Positions 47,348-56,962 of a stretch of DNA of 60,458 nucleotides are shown in pieces. Source of the DNA: Bacillota bacterium (GTDB lineage: Bacteria > Bacillota > UBA5301 > JAMCQP01); assembly GCA_023381695.1 (NCBI GenBank), contig JAMCQP010000089.1:1-60458 (forward strand). The letters are read 5' to 3'. The notes below the pieces were generated by a model that was not told the DNA's origin, searched no databases, and saw only the letters and a program-made list of their open reading frames with translations. Every line of letters begins with the position of its first letter. Position 1 is the stretch's first letter. The translations under genes were made by a program, and so were the position numbers.

Positions 47348-48714
47348 AATCGCGACATCCATTTCAGAAGCGAATCCAGCTCGACATGACGGGCTTTACC
47401 GCGGAATTGCAGCGGCTCTGCCGCCAGCCGAGCATCGCGGCCCAGGGCGTGGGCATGACGGAGATGGCCCGGCTGGTGGACAACCTCTTTCGCCGGGCGG
47501 GGGCCGCCACCAGAGTCCTGGGGGCGGACAGCGGCCAACCGGTGATCTATGCCGAATTTCCCGGCCGTTCGGACCGGACGCTGCTTTTTTACAACCACTA
47601 CGACGTTCAACCGCCGGAACCCCTGGAGGAGTGGACGGTGCCGCCTTTCAGCGCGGAGATCCGGGATGGCAAGCTGTTTGCGCGCGGGGCAAGCGACAAC
47701 AAGGGGGATCTCATGGCCCGGCTGGCCGCCGTTCAGGTGCTCCAGAAGGTCATGGGCGAACTGCCATGCCGGGTAAAGTTCGTGGTGGAGGGCGAGGAGG
47801 AGACCAACAGCCAGAACTTTCAACGGGTGGTGGCCAGATCCGCGGATCTGCTGAAAGCCGACGCCTGCATCTGGGAGTTCGGAGGCCGCGACCAGAGCGG
47901 GCGGGTGGAGATCTACGCCGGCGTGAAGGGATGCTGTGACCTGGAGTTGAGCGTGCAAACGGCCAACACGGACTTGCATTCCTCCCTGGGGGCGATTGTG
48001 GAGAATGCGGCCTGGCGGTTGACCTGGGCTTTGGCCACCTTGAAGGGGCCGTCGGAGGAGATCCTGGTGCCGGGGTTTTTTGACGGGATCCAGCCGCCCT
48101 CCGCCGGGGATCTGGAGGCGGCCCGCCGGATTGCCGGCGGCGAGGAGGAGATGCGGCGCCAGTATGGCTTGCAGCGCTTTTTACGCGGCCGGGAGGGCGG
48201 GGAAGGCCAGGCAATCACCGCGGATCTGCTCTTTGGCCCCACCTGCACCATCTGCGGCATGGAAAGCGGCTACACCGGCGCCGGGCTCAAGACGGTGCTC
48301 CCGAAGGAGGCCCGGGCCAAACTGGATTTCCGCCTGGTTGCGGGGCAGGATCCGCGTGATATCACGGAAAAGGTCCGCCGGCACCTCGATGCTTCAGGTT
48401 TCGGCGATGTGAAGATCGAGGTTTTGGGGGAGGACTTTGCGTACCGAACCCCGGTGGACGATCCATTTGTCCGGCTGGTGGAGGAGACCGCCCGCGAGGC
48501 TTACGGAGCCGAGGCGCTGCTCTACCCCACATCTTCCGGCAGCGGGCCGATGTATCCTCTGGGCAAGGTGCTGCACGCGCCGATTGTCAGCACGGGTATC
48601 GGGTACTGGGGCGCCAACGCTCATGCCCCGGATGAAAATATCCGGCTGGAAGACTTTGCGGCGGGCATCTACCACATCTGTTTGTTGCTGGAACGTTTTG
48701 GGCAGGCCAGTTGA
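47344..48714 (+). CDS. M20-family metallopeptidase (dipeptidase-like)
   Basis: A 456-aa zinc peptidase from a GTG overlapping ackA by 4 bp (ATGA-type coupling). YNHYDVQPPEPLEEW supplies the first His/Asp, GASDNKGDLMARLAA the bridging Asp region, VEGEEETNS the catalytic Glu pair, and the C-terminal YWGANAHAPDENIRLEDF the last His. The lid domain begins near AGVKGCCDLELSV. Members cut dipeptides or N-acyl amino acids in the cytoplasm, consistent with peptide fermentation next to acetate kinase. Confidence 0.9.
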   Translation: MKSRHPFQKRIQLDMTGFTAELQRLCRQPSIAAQGVGMTEMARLVDNLFRRAGAATRVLGADSGQPVIYAEFPGRSDRTLLFYNHYDVQPPEPLEEWTVPPFSAEIRDGKLFARGASDNKGDLMARLAAVQVLQKVMGELPCRVKFVVEGEEETNSQNFQRVVARSADLLKADACIWEFGGRDQSGRVEIYAGVKGCCDLELSVQTANTDLHSSLGAIVENAAWRLTWALATLKGPSEEILVPGFFDGIQPPSAGDLEAARRIAGGEEEMRRQYGLQRFLRGREGGEGQAITADLLFGPTCTICGMESGYTGAGLKTVLPKEARAKLDFRLVAGQDPRDITEKVRRHLDASGFGDVKIEVLGEDFAYRTPVDDPFVRLVEETAREAYGAEALLYPTSSGSGPMYPLGKVLHAPIVSTGIGYWGANAHAPDENIRLEDFAAGIYHICLLLERFGQAS

Positions 48715-48736
48715 GCGTGTTGGGCAGGTTAATTAG

Positions 48737-49435
48737 ATGACATTGAGCATATCGCATGCTTTGAGCGCACTGTCGCAGTTTATTGTCTCACATATCTCGG
48801 CGTTCGGTTATCTGGGGGTTTTTGTGGGGATGCTGATCGAAAGCGCCGGGATACCCTTGCCCAGCGAGGTTATTCTCCCTTTCACGGGGTATCTGGTCTG
48901 GCTGAAGAAGCTCGATCTCTTTTACGCGGTCCTCTATGCCGCCGCCGGGGGGACGGTGGGCTCCGCCATCGCCTACTACATCGGCCTGTACGGGGGGCGT
49001 CCTTTTCTCATCAAGTACGGCAAGTATCTGCGGTTTTCGGAGGAGGAATTTGACCGGGCGGAGGTCTGGTTTGCCCGATACGGCCAGAAGACGGTCTTTT
49101 TAAGCAGGCTGCTTCCGGTAATCCGCACCTTTATCTCCATTCCCGCGGGAATTGCCCGTATCGAGATCAAAAAATTTTTGGTCCTGACCTTTGTGGGTTC
49201 GTACCTGTGGTGCCTGGTGCTGGTCTACTTCGGGTACCTCCTGGGGGCGAACTGGGCCCGGGTGCAGACCGTGACCCACGGTTTCACCGTGTTGATCTTC
49301 GGCGGGGGCCTCCTGACGGTCGCCGTCTACTACTGGTACCGCAGTTATCGCCGCTCCCGCCGGCGCCGGGCTGAAGACGGCGCTGGTGAAGACGGCGCCG
49401 CCGAAGAAGACCGCAAACGGCCCGGTCAGGGTTAA
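48737..49435 (+). CDS. DedA-family membrane protein
   Basis: A 232-aa protein with about five hydrophobic segments and the DedA signatures GVFVGMLIESAGIPLPSEVI, GGTVGSAIAYYIGLYGGRPF, FLSRLLPVIRTFISIPAGIA (the conserved Arg-Pro loop) and KFLVLTFVGSYLW. DedA proteins act in phospholipid carrier recycling and membrane homeostasis. The tail is Arg then Glu/Asp/Gly-rich. It is 22 bp after the peptidase gene. Confidence 0.92.
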   Translation: MTLSISHALSALSQFIVSHISAFGYLGVFVGMLIESAGIPLPSEVILPFTGYLVWLKKLDLFYAVLYAAAGGTVGSAIAYYIGLYGGRPFLIKYGKYLRFSEEEFDRAEVWFARYGQKTVFLSRLLPVIRTFISIPAGIARIEIKKFLVLTFVGSYLWCLVLVYFGYLLGANWARVQTVTHGFTVLIFGGGLLTVAVYYWYRSYRRSRRRRAEDGAGEDGAAEEDRKRPGQG

Positions 49436-49484
49436 TTGGACCAGCAGGAATCTGGTTGATAAGCCAGGAGCGAAATCGCCGTCT

Positions 49485-49766
49485 TTATCCCTTGTCGCGG
49501 TCATATTCCCCGTTGGCGCTCCCCGGATCCATCTTGTATTTGTTCACCAGTTGCTCTTCCGCCATGGCGATCATCTTTTTCACCATGTGGCCGCCGAGTT
49601 TCCCGCCCATCTGGCCGCCGATGCGGCCGCACTCCTCGGTGGTCATGTGGTTCCATCCCACGGAATCTATCTTATCCTGCAAACCTAGCTCTTTAGCAAC
49701 TTCGTATTTGTACCGATTCATGGCATGAGCCCATTTTCGTTCATTCATCTCTGATGTATCCGACAT
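49485..49766 (-). CDS. Alpha/beta-type small acid-soluble spore protein
   Basis: 93 aa from ATG 49766 (GAAGGAAGAGAG upstream). The SASP signatures are KYEVAKELGLQDKI and CGRIGGQMGGKLGGHMVKKM, the DNA-binding regions of alpha/beta SASPs; the GPR protease site region (between them) is diverged. The N-terminal 20 and C-terminal 20 residues are extra compared with the compact Bacillus proteins. SASPs coat spore DNA. This is the strongest evidence that the organism makes endospores. The longer in-frame extension upstream is not real. Confidence 0.9.
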   Translation of the reverse strand: MSDTSEMNERKWAHAMNRYKYEVAKELGLQDKIDSVGWNHMTTEECGRIGGQMGGKLGGHMVKKMIAMAEEQLVNKYKMDPGSANGEYDRDKG

Positions 49767-49995
49767 AAGATGCTCTCTTCCTTCGAAGTATTTGGGTGCA
49801 ATGTTATTGTGGCCATGACGGGGAGCGCCGATAAGAGGTTTTTTTTGGCAAACCGTTTTATCTAAATCCCCAAAAATCCAAAAGGAAATCTGGTTTGAGG
49901 GTCGAAGCTTAAAAATCTGGGTGGAACGAGGCAGATCGGCGCGATAATTCGACGTGACAGTTGCGTGGCGCGAAAAAGGTTCAAGAGGTGGCCCA
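49767..49995. other. Divergent intergenic region, spore protein / amidase
   Basis: A 229-bp AT-richer gap. It must hold the forespore promoter of the spore protein on the minus strand and that of the amidase on the plus strand, but no convincing sigma-G or sigma-A match was found by eye. A run GGTTTTTTTTGG occurs at 49838-49849. Confidence 0.3.
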
Positions 49996-51822
49996 ATGCC
50001 GACCAGAAAGGTGCTAATCTGGTTATTGATTACCATGGTAACCTGCACAACCGGATCTTTGACGATTGGCGGGGCGGTTTGGCCTGCCAGGGTGCTGGCC
50101 GCCGGCGAGGCGCCAGCGCCAGCTCCGGGGCAGGTCCCGCCTGAGCCCAAGGATGGGCGAGGTGGCGGACCGGCCACGGATGGCCAGGGTGCGGTAGACG
50201 GCAAGCCGGTTGACAGCAAGCCGGGGGCTGGCAAGCCAGCGGACGGGAGCAAAGGAGCTTCCGCCGCCGTTAAAATCACCGGCGTGAACTTCCGGCTGTC
50301 CAAAGGCCGGCCCCATATCAGCATTCATGCGGATCAACCGGCCAGGTTCAAGGCTTACCTGCTTACCCTGCCGGACCGGGTGGTGGTTGATCTGTTCGAT
50401 GCCAGATTGGCTATCCCCCAGGGGCCGATACCGGTCGACGACCCTATCGTAAAACAGATCCGGGTCAGCCAGTTCAAGCCGGATCTGGCCAGGGTGGTGG
50501 TCGATCTGAAGCGCTCCACCGGCTACCAGATTGCCCCGGCGCCCGGCGACCCCAAACACATTGATCTCTTCTTGAACTACCAGGTCAACGGGGTGGAATT
50601 TGCGCGTAAGGACGGCATGGCGCAACTTACGGTCAATAGTACGAGCAAGATTACATATGATGTTAATGAGCTGCTCAACCCGTTACGCCTGGTGGTGGAT
50701 ATCGCCAACGCCACGCTGGCGGCTCCGGCTGGCGCCGTGGCGCAGAACGACCAGGACGTAAAGCAGGTCAGGACAAGCCAGTTTGACGCGGGTTCGGTGC
50801 GGGTGGTTCTCGACCTGAATGCTTCCCTGGGATACCGGGAGGCCAGTTCGCCTGAAGATCCCACCCGGCTGGTCTTGAAGCTGGCGCCGGAGGTGCTGGG
50901 GGCGACCCTGGAGCGGACCGCGGCGGGGCTCCAGCTCAGGGTGGCCACCACCAGCGCCCGGCAGTACAAGGTAGAGCATCTTGCCGATCCGGAGAGGCTG
51001 GTTTTAGACATCCCGCAGACTTTTTTGGCCACTACCACCAAAGGGGTAGCGGTGGAGGACCCCAACGTCAAGAAGATCAGCCTGGAACAGCTGGATAACG
51101 ACACGGTGCGGGTGACGGTGGAGTTGGCCGGTTACTTCGGGCATACCGCCGGCCTTGCTTCCAACAACCGGGGAATAGACCTCTGGCTGAAGGATTCCGC
51201 CCTGAAAGGCAGGCGAATCGCGATTGACGCCGGCCATGGCGGTTCGGATCCGGGCAGTATGGGCTCCAACGGCGCCATGGAGAAGGAGATCACCCTGGAT
51301 ATCGCCAAAAAAATCCAGGCGATCCTGCAACAGCGGGGCGCCACGGTAGTGATGACCAGGACCGATGACTCGTTCGTCCCCCTGGACGCGAGGGCGGATC
51401 AGGCCAACGCCGCCAGAACCGAAGTATTTGTGAGCGTACACACCAACTCTTTCCGCAGGGATTCCACCAACGGCGTGGAAACTTACTACTATGGGGGCCG
51501 CCGGGAGAGCTTCCGGCTGGCCCAGGAGATCCAGAGATTCATGCTGGAGGCCAGCGGCCTGGCGGACCGGTGGGTCAAGGCCACCCGCGACCTGGTCGTG
51601 GTGCGTGATACGAAGATGCCGGCTGTGTTGGCGGAGGTGGCTTTCATCTCCAACCCGGAAGAGGAGAAGTTGCTCCAGGATCCTTCGTTCCGGCAGAAGG
51701 CCGCGCTGGCCATCGCCAACGGCCTGGAAGCATATTTTGCGGAGAAACCCGCGGCCAACGCCGGCGGGGTGGAAGGAAAGACCGGGGAAGCGCTAACCAG
51801 GGAAGTCGCCGCGATCTGGTAA
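49996..51822 (+). CDS. N-acetylmuramoyl-L-alanine amidase with three AMIN domains
   Basis: 608 aa from ATG 49996. Signal peptide (VLIWLLITMVTCTTGSLTIG...VLAAGEA), a Pro/Gly/Lys-rich linker with PVDSKPGAGKPADG-like repeats, then three AMIN domains (starting near VKITGVNFRLSKGRPHISI, VNGVEFARKDGMAQLTV and VLGATLERTAAGLQLRV). The Amidase_3 catalytic domain has zinc ligands in IAIDAGHGGSDPG, the Glu in MEKEITLDIAK, His in VFVSVHTNSF, and catalytic Glu in LAEVAFISNPEEE. It cuts the bond between muramic acid and the stem peptide. The GerMN gene follows 84 bp later. Confidence 0.94.
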   Translation: MPTRKVLIWLLITMVTCTTGSLTIGGAVWPARVLAAGEAPAPAPGQVPPEPKDGRGGGPATDGQGAVDGKPVDSKPGAGKPADGSKGASAAVKITGVNFRLSKGRPHISIHADQPARFKAYLLTLPDRVVVDLFDARLAIPQGPIPVDDPIVKQIRVSQFKPDLARVVVDLKRSTGYQIAPAPGDPKHIDLFLNYQVNGVEFARKDGMAQLTVNSTSKITYDVNELLNPLRLVVDIANATLAAPAGAVAQNDQDVKQVRTSQFDAGSVRVVLDLNASLGYREASSPEDPTRLVLKLAPEVLGATLERTAAGLQLRVATTSARQYKVEHLADPERLVLDIPQTFLATTTKGVAVEDPNVKKISLEQLDNDTVRVTVELAGYFGHTAGLASNNRGIDLWLKDSALKGRRIAIDAGHGGSDPGSMGSNGAMEKEITLDIAKKIQAILQQRGATVVMTRTDDSFVPLDARADQANAARTEVFVSVHTNSFRRDSTNGVETYYYGGRRESFRLAQEIQRFMLEASGLADRWVKATRDLVVVRDTKMPAVLAEVAFISNPEEEKLLQDPSFRQKAALAIANGLEAYFAEKPAANAGGVEGKTGEALTREVAAIW

Positions 51823-51906
51823 CTTTCCGGCGAAGGTAACGACGGGCGCGCACAGGTGTGGAATATGCCGAAGTGGAAGGACCCCCCGAAATTGGAGGCG
51901 GGAAAG

Positions 51907-52494
51907 ATGTTTTCGAATCGTAAGGTCAAACGGTTGATCATACTTGGCGTGGTATTGGCCGGGGTATTGACGGCGGTTTATTTTACCCTGGGGAGGGAAG
52001 CGGCCTTCTTCGGGCCGCGCCAGACCCAGACGGTAAACCTGTATTTCGCCAGGCCTGACGCAAACTATCTGGTTGCGGAGAAGCGGGAGATCAGCTACCC
52101 ACAGGTGGTGCCGGAAAAGGCGGCGCTGGCCAACGGCGCAGAAGGCTCACGTGAAGCGGTTCTGATGGGCAAGGCAATTGTCCGGGAACTTATCGCCGGC
52201 CCCCGAAGAGGCTCCCCTCTGGTGGCGACCATTCCTCCCGGCGTGGCGCTGCGCGGTTTGACGATCAGGGACGGGGTGGCAGTTGCGGACTTTAACCTGA
52301 ACCTCAAGAAACGGCACCCAGGGGGATCCGCCGGTGAAATGGCGACGGTCTATTCCATCGTGACCTCCCTGACTCAATTGCCAGGCGTCAAGCGGGTCAG
52401 CATCCTGGTTGAAGGGAAGAGAATGGAGACTCTGGTGGGGCATCTGGACCTTTCCCAGCCTCTCGAACCGGACTGGAACTTCATCCAGAGGTAA
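51907..52494 (+). CDS. Membrane-anchored GerMN-domain protein
   Basis: 195 aa from ATG 51907 (TTGGAGGCGGG upstream). One N-terminal transmembrane helix (RLIILGVVLAGVLTAVYFTL) and a single GerMN domain: TVNLYFARPDANYLVAEKRE, ELIAGPRRGSPLVATIPPGV, VADFNLNLKK, VYSIVTSLTQLPGVKRVSIL. GerM has two such domains and acts in spore germination and engulfment. Single-domain copies next to an AMIN amidase are common in clostridia, and an envelope or spore-coat role is likely. Confidence 0.88.
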   Translation: MFSNRKVKRLIILGVVLAGVLTAVYFTLGREAAFFGPRQTQTVNLYFARPDANYLVAEKREISYPQVVPEKAALANGAEGSREAVLMGKAIVRELIAGPRRGSPLVATIPPGVALRGLTIRDGVAVADFNLNLKKRHPGGSAGEMATVYSIVTSLTQLPGVKRVSILVEGKRMETLVGHLDLSQPLEPDWNFIQR

Positions 52495-52628
52495 TTGTAG
52501 GCCGGACTATGAGGTGGAGAGCGACCGCATGGCTTGGGGCATGGTGGATAAACTAGCCCTGGAGCCATTTTTGTTGGGCTTCGAATATATTTTTGTGTAA
52601 GAGGAGTTTGGAACGTGGCGGTGAATTT

Positions 52629-53483
52629 ATGAAACTGGATCAGCCGATTGGCGTTTTCGATTCGGGTGTGGGCGGTCTGACGGTCGCCCGTGAGATCTGG
52701 CGGCAGATGCCCCGGGAGAGCCTTCTCTATTTCGGCGACACGGGGCGCGTGCCCTACGGCGGCCGGCCACCCGAGGAGATCATCCGGTTTTCGCGGCAGA
52801 TCATCCCTTTTTTGATGGACGAAGGCGCAAAGCTGGTGGTGGTCGCCTGCAATACTTCATCCGCGCTGGCGCTCCCCCACATCCGGGGAGAGTTTTCCGT
52901 TCCCATCGTGGGATTGATCGAACCGGGCGCGGGCGCCGCCCTTGTCGCTTCTCGTAACGGAAAGATCGGCATGCTGGCCACCGAAGGGACGGTCAAAAGC
53001 GGCGCCTATCAAAAGGCTGTCGAAGATGGCGGGATGCAGGCCTATGCCCAGGCGTGCCCCGCTCTGGTGCCGCTGATCGAGGCCGGGCAGGTGGGTTCAC
53101 CCGAGATTCACGCGGCGCTGGAAGGGTATCTGGAGCCCCTGCGGTCCGCCGGGGCGGATACCGTTCTCCTGGCGTGCACCCATTATCCGTTCCTTGAGCG
53201 GGAGATTCGCGCCATCATGGGTCCGGGGGTTAAGCTTGTGGATCCAGCGGAGCGGGTGGTGGCCAGGGCCAGGGAGATCCTCACCGCCGGCGGCCTGCTC
53301 AACACGGGCGCCAGGGGGGAGGATCGCTTCTATGTGAGCGGCGATCCGGGCGACTTTCAGAAAGTGGGTTCGCGCCTCCTGGGGACGGTGTTGCCCGGAT
53401 GCTCAAAGGCCGTGCTTGACGAATCGGGCCGGCGGTTTTTCGTGCCAGCCGAGGGGGAGATGAAATGGAGCAAAAAACTATAG
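52629..53483 (+). CDS. murI: Glutamate racemase
   Basis: 284 aa from ATG 52629; an earlier TTG at 52593 has no better site. [17 protein letters not shown] with Asp11, [14 protein letters not shown] with catalytic Cys74, and [11 protein letters not shown] with catalytic Cys183. Converts L-Glu to D-Glu for peptidoglycan. Its last 19 bp overlap the start of glmS, so it is translationally tied to the glutamate mutase cluster. Confidence 0.95.
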   Translation: MKLDQPIGVFDSGVGGLTVAREIWRQMPRESLLYFGDTGRVPYGGRPPEEIIRFSRQIIPFLMDEGAKLVVVACNTSSALALPHIRGEFSVPIVGLIEPGAGAALVASRNGKIGMLATEGTVKSGAYQKAVEDGGMQAYAQACPALVPLIEAGQVGSPEIHAALEGYLEPLRSAGADTVLLACTHYPFLEREIRAIMGPGVKLVDPAERVVARAREILTAGGLLNTGARGEDRFYVSGDPGDFQKVGSRLLGTVLPGCSKAVLDESGRRFFVPAEGEMKWSKKL

Positions 53484-53887
53484 TACTGGGCGTAATTGGT
53501 GCAGACGTACATGCGGTGGGGAACAAGATTTTGGAACAGGCCTTTCGTGAGGCTGGTTTTAAGGTAGTCAACCTCGGGGTGCTGGTCTCCCAGGAAGAAT
53601 TCATCTCGGCGGCCATCGAGACCGCGGCGGAGGTGATCGCTGTCTCATCTCTGTACGGCCATGGGGAGATCGATTGCCGCGGGTTGCGCGACAAGTGCCG
53701 GGAATCCGGTCTGAACAATATCCTCCTGTATGTGGGCGGCTACCTGGTGGTCGGCAAGCAGGACTGGAAGGAAACGGAAAAAAAGTTCAAGGATATGGGC
53801 TTTGACCGGGTCTACCCGCCCGGGACCCTGCCGCAGGAGGCCATCACGGATCTGCGCCGGGACCTGGGGCTGGAAGCGGGGGCTTGA
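53465..53887 (+). CDS. glmS: Methylaspartate (glutamate) mutase, cobalamin-binding subunit
   Basis: A 140-aa B12-binding subunit with the base-off motif DxHxxG (Asp14, His16, Gly19 in [19 protein letters not shown]), then [20 protein letters not shown] and [16 protein letters not shown]. It carries adenosylcobalamin and pairs with GlmE to interconvert L-glutamate and threo-3-methylaspartate. The standard subunit length is about 137 aa. It overlaps murI by 19 bp and is followed by murD. Confidence 0.96.
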   Translation: MEQKTIVLGVIGADVHAVGNKILEQAFREAGFKVVNLGVLVSQEEFISAAIETAAEVIAVSSLYGHGEIDCRGLRDKCRESGLNNILLYVGGYLVVGKQDWKETEKKFKDMGFDRVYPPGTLPQEAITDLRRDLGLEAGA

Positions 53888-53953
53888 CTTAACCGGCGGG
53901 GTTTGAGGCGGGGATGACCGGAGCAGGGCTGCTCAGAGTATGGAGGGACCTTT

Positions 53954-55453
53954 GTGGAACTGGCGGAGAAGAAGGTAGCGGTAGTGGGCTTGGGGGTGAG
54001 CAACCAGCCCCTGATCCGTTTTCTGGCGCGCAAGGGCGCGCGGGTTACCGGTTGCGACCGGAAGTCCAGGGAGGCCTTTGGGGAAAAAGCCGGCGTGCTG
54101 GCGGAGCTTGAGAAACTTGGCGTGGGGTTGCGCCTCGGCGAAGGGTATTTAGAGGGCCTCGGGGCATTTGAGTTAATCTTTTTGACGCCTGGCATGCGCC
54201 GGGATCTGCCGGAGATCGAGGCCGCCCAGCGGGCCGGCGCCGTCTTAAGCAGCGAGATGCGGCTCTTCTTCTCCCTCTGCCGGGCGCCGATCATCGGAAT
54301 TACCGGCAGCAGCGGCAAGACCACCACCACGACCCTGCTGTACGAGATGCTGAAGGCCGCCGGGCGGCAAGTCCATCTTGGCGGGAATATCGGGCAGGTC
54401 CTGATCGAGCGGGTGGAGGAGATCCCGCCGGAGGCCGCGGTGATCATGGAACTTAGCAGTTTCCAGCTTCAGGATTTCACGCAAAGCCCGCATATTGCGG
54501 TGGTCACCAATGTTACCCCCAACCATCTCGACCAGCATTCCTCCATGGAGGAGTATCTCGAGGCCAAGCGCAACATCCTCCGGTTCCAGAAGCCGGGCGA
54601 CTTTGCGGTGTTGAATCTGGACAACGAGGTCACCCGGGAGATGGCCGGCGGGGTGAAAGGCGGCCTGATGCCCTTCAGCCGTGGGCAGGAACTCAAAGAG
54701 GGCGTTTTTTTGCGCGGGGACGAGATTATCTGCCGATGGGGGCGGCAAGTGACGCAGGGTTCCTTAAATATACCTGGCGCTTCGGATGGGGCGATTAAAG
54801 AGGAGCGGATTTGCCGGGCCGGGGAGTTGAAGCTTCTGGGGACGCACAATGTGGAAAATGTGATGGCGGCGGCGGGGGCCGCAATCCTGGCCGGGGTACC
54901 GGTAGCGGCGATCCGGAAGGTTGCCGCCACCTTCCGTGGCGTGCCACACCGGCTGGAGCTGGTGCGACGGATGAACGGGGTCGATTATTACAACGACTCG
55001 ATTGCCACCTCGCCGGCCAGGGCCATGGCCGGCCTGCGGTCCTTCGACCGCCCGGTGGTTCTTATTGCCGGTGGTTACGACAAGCACCTGCCCTTTGATG
55101 AGTTTGCGGAAGAGGTGGTGGGGCGGGTCAAGACCCTGGTGCTGGTGGGGGTGACGACGCCTCTGATTGAGGAGGCCGTCCGCAAGGCCGGGGCGCGGGT
55201 CGCCTCTCACGCTTCGATCAATGTAGCGGTCAATGCTGCGGCGGGTGCTTCCCGCCCCGGCGTGCCCCACGACGGCCAGGTTGGGCCGGCGATTGTGCGA
55301 TGCATGACCTTTGCGGAGGCGGTTCGAGCCGCATCGGCCGCGGCCGGGCCTGGGGATGTGGTGTTGCTTTCGCCCGCCTGCGCCAGCTATGACATGTTTC
55401 CCAACTTCGAAAAGCGGGGCGAGCTGTTCAGGGAGCTGGTCAACGCATTATGA
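53954..55453 (+). CDS. murD: UDP-N-acetylmuramoyl-L-alanine:D-glutamate ligase
   Basis: A 499-aa Mur ligase from GTG 53954 (TGGAGGGA upstream). KVAVVGLGVSNQPLIRFLAR, GITGSSGKTTTTTLLYEMLK (ATP site), LGGNIGQVLIERV, VIMELSSFQLQDFT, VTPNHLDQHSSMEEY, VPHRLELVRRMNGVDYYNDS and LLSPACASYDMFPNFEKRGE are all MurD-type. About 45 residues longer than usual, with an Ala/Gly/Pro-rich insertion near 420-445. It adds D-Glu to UDP-MurNAc-Ala. Its place between glmS and glmL is unusual: all neighbours handle glutamate. Confidence 0.95.
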   Translation: MELAEKKVAVVGLGVSNQPLIRFLARKGARVTGCDRKSREAFGEKAGVLAELEKLGVGLRLGEGYLEGLGAFELIFLTPGMRRDLPEIEAAQRAGAVLSSEMRLFFSLCRAPIIGITGSSGKTTTTTLLYEMLKAAGRQVHLGGNIGQVLIERVEEIPPEAAVIMELSSFQLQDFTQSPHIAVVTNVTPNHLDQHSSMEEYLEAKRNILRFQKPGDFAVLNLDNEVTREMAGGVKGGLMPFSRGQELKEGVFLRGDEIICRWGRQVTQGSLNIPGASDGAIKEERICRAGELKLLGTHNVENVMAAAGAAILAGVPVAAIRKVAATFRGVPHRLELVRRMNGVDYYNDSIATSPARAMAGLRSFDRPVVLIAGGYDKHLPFDEFAEEVVGRVKTLVLVGVTTPLIEEAVRKAGARVASHASINVAVNAAAGASRPGVPHDGQVGPAIVRCMTFAEAVRAASAAAGPGDVVLLSPACASYDMFPNFEKRGELFRELVNAL

Positions 55454-55469
55454 CGGAGAAAAGGCGATT

Positions 55470-56930
55470 ATGACGGAGAAAGAGCAGGCACTGCTCATTG
55501 ACTTCGGGAGCACTTATACAAAGCTTACGGCGGTGGATCTCGGCCGGGCGGAGGTTATCGGGACCGCCAAGGCGCCGACCACCGTCCAGGAAGACATCAT
55601 GATCGGCCTGGAGAACGCCATGCGCCGGCTCAAAGAAGATTACGGCGTCGACCCCGGCCGTTGCGGGCGTAGAATCGCCTGCAGCAGCGCCGCGGGGGGC
55701 CTGAAGATGGTGGCGGTGGGGCTGGTGCCGGATCTGACGGCGGAGGCGGCCAAGCGCGCGGCGCTGGGGGCCGGAGCGCGCGTTTTATCGGTTCTCTCCT
55801 ACGAACTGACCCGCGAGGAGATCGAGCGCATGGAGGCGCTCAAGCCCGACATCGTGCTATTGGCTGGTGGGACCGACGGGGGCAACCGCGACGTGATTCT
55901 GGCCAACGCTGGCCGGCTGGCCCAGTCCTCGCTCAACGTGCCGATGGTGGTCGCCGGCAACAAAAACGCGGCCGACGCGGTGAAGGACGTTCTGATCGAG
56001 GCGGGCAAGGATGTCCGGATCACCGGCAACGTAATGCCGGAGCTCGGCAAGCTGAATGTGGAGCCCGCCAGGGTGACCATCCGATCGGTCTTCATGGAAC
56101 GGATTGTGGCTGCCAAAGGGCTGAAACGGGCGGAGAACTTTGTGGAAGGCGTGGTGATGCCCACGCCGGCCGCGGTGCTGGCCGCCGCGGAATTGATTGC
56201 GAAAGGTGTCCCTGGCGAACCGGGCTTGGGCGAGTTGATGATCATCGATATCGGCGGCGCGACCACCGATGTGCACTCGGTGGCCACGGGCGACCCCACC
56301 AAGCCTGGCGTTACGCCAAAAGGGCTGCCGGAACCTTATGCCAAGCGGACGGTGGAGGGTGATCTGGGGATGCGCTACAGCGCCCTCTCCCTGGTGGAGG
56401 CCGCCGGCGTGGAACGGGTGGCCAAAGGGATCGGCCAGGCCGGCCAGGCCGGTCTGGGGGGCCGGAAGGGTCTTGAGGACCTTGAAGGCCGTGAGGGCCT
56501 GGATGAGGAACGCATCCGGAGCATCGCCCAGGATTTGAACCGGCACACCGACAAGGTTCCCGTTACGGAAGAGGAGTACCAGATTGACACCGGCCTGGGC
56601 TACGTGGCCACGGAGATGGCCGTGGAACGGCATGTGGGGTATCTGGAGACGGTTTACACGCCTTTCGGCGCCTCCTATCTGCAGTACGGGAAGGATCTGA
56701 CGAAACTGGAGTGCGTGATCGGGACGGGCGGCGTGGTAATCTATGGGCGCAATCCCCGGCTGGTCTTGCAGGGGGCGCTCTTTGACCAGGCCAAACCCGA
56801 TCTGCTCAAACCGATCACGCCGAAATTTTTCCTGGATGCAAAATACATTCTATCCGCGGTGGGCCTTCTGGCGGAGATCGCGCCGGCCACCGCCTTGCGC
56901 GTGATGAAAAGATATCTGGCGGAGATCTAA
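55470..56930 (+). CDS. glmL: Glutamate mutase accessory protein GlmL (MutL)
   Basis: 486 aa from ATG 55470. ASKHA-type ATPase pattern: LLIDFGSTYTKLTAVDLGRA, ACSSAAGGLKMVAVGLVPDL, LLAGGTDGGNRDVI, IDIGGATTDVHSV and GTGGVVIYG. MutL is thought to reactivate or protect the cobalamin mutase. A glycine-rich, repeat-like insert lies at about residues 317-346 (GQAGQAGLGGRKGLEDLEG). Upstream, ATGACGGAGAAA occurs twice (55450 and 55470), so the start was duplicated. It follows murD by 16 bp. Confidence 0.93.
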   Translation: MTEKEQALLIDFGSTYTKLTAVDLGRAEVIGTAKAPTTVQEDIMIGLENAMRRLKEDYGVDPGRCGRRIACSSAAGGLKMVAVGLVPDLTAEAAKRAALGAGARVLSVLSYELTREEIERMEALKPDIVLLAGGTDGGNRDVILANAGRLAQSSLNVPMVVAGNKNAADAVKDVLIEAGKDVRITGNVMPELGKLNVEPARVTIRSVFMERIVAAKGLKRAENFVEGVVMPTPAAVLAAAELIAKGVPGEPGLGELMIIDIGGATTDVHSVATGDPTKPGVTPKGLPEPYAKRTVEGDLGMRYSALSLVEAAGVERVAKGIGQAGQAGLGGRKGLEDLEGREGLDEERIRSIAQDLNRHTDKVPVTEEEYQIDTGLGYVATEMAVERHVGYLETVYTPFGASYLQYGKDLTKLECVIGTGGVVIYGRNPRLVLQGALFDQAKPDLLKPITPKFFLDAKYILSAVGLLAEIAPATALRVMKRYLAEI

Positions 56931-56962
56931 CCAAACGGGATCAACCACGGGGAGGGTAAACT

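Noticed and set aside
49767-50324. Long N-terminal extension of the spore protein
   Set aside because: The region is Pro/Gly-rich shadow of the amidase linker on the other strand, whereas the ATG at 49766 gives a normal spore protein with a ribosome site.
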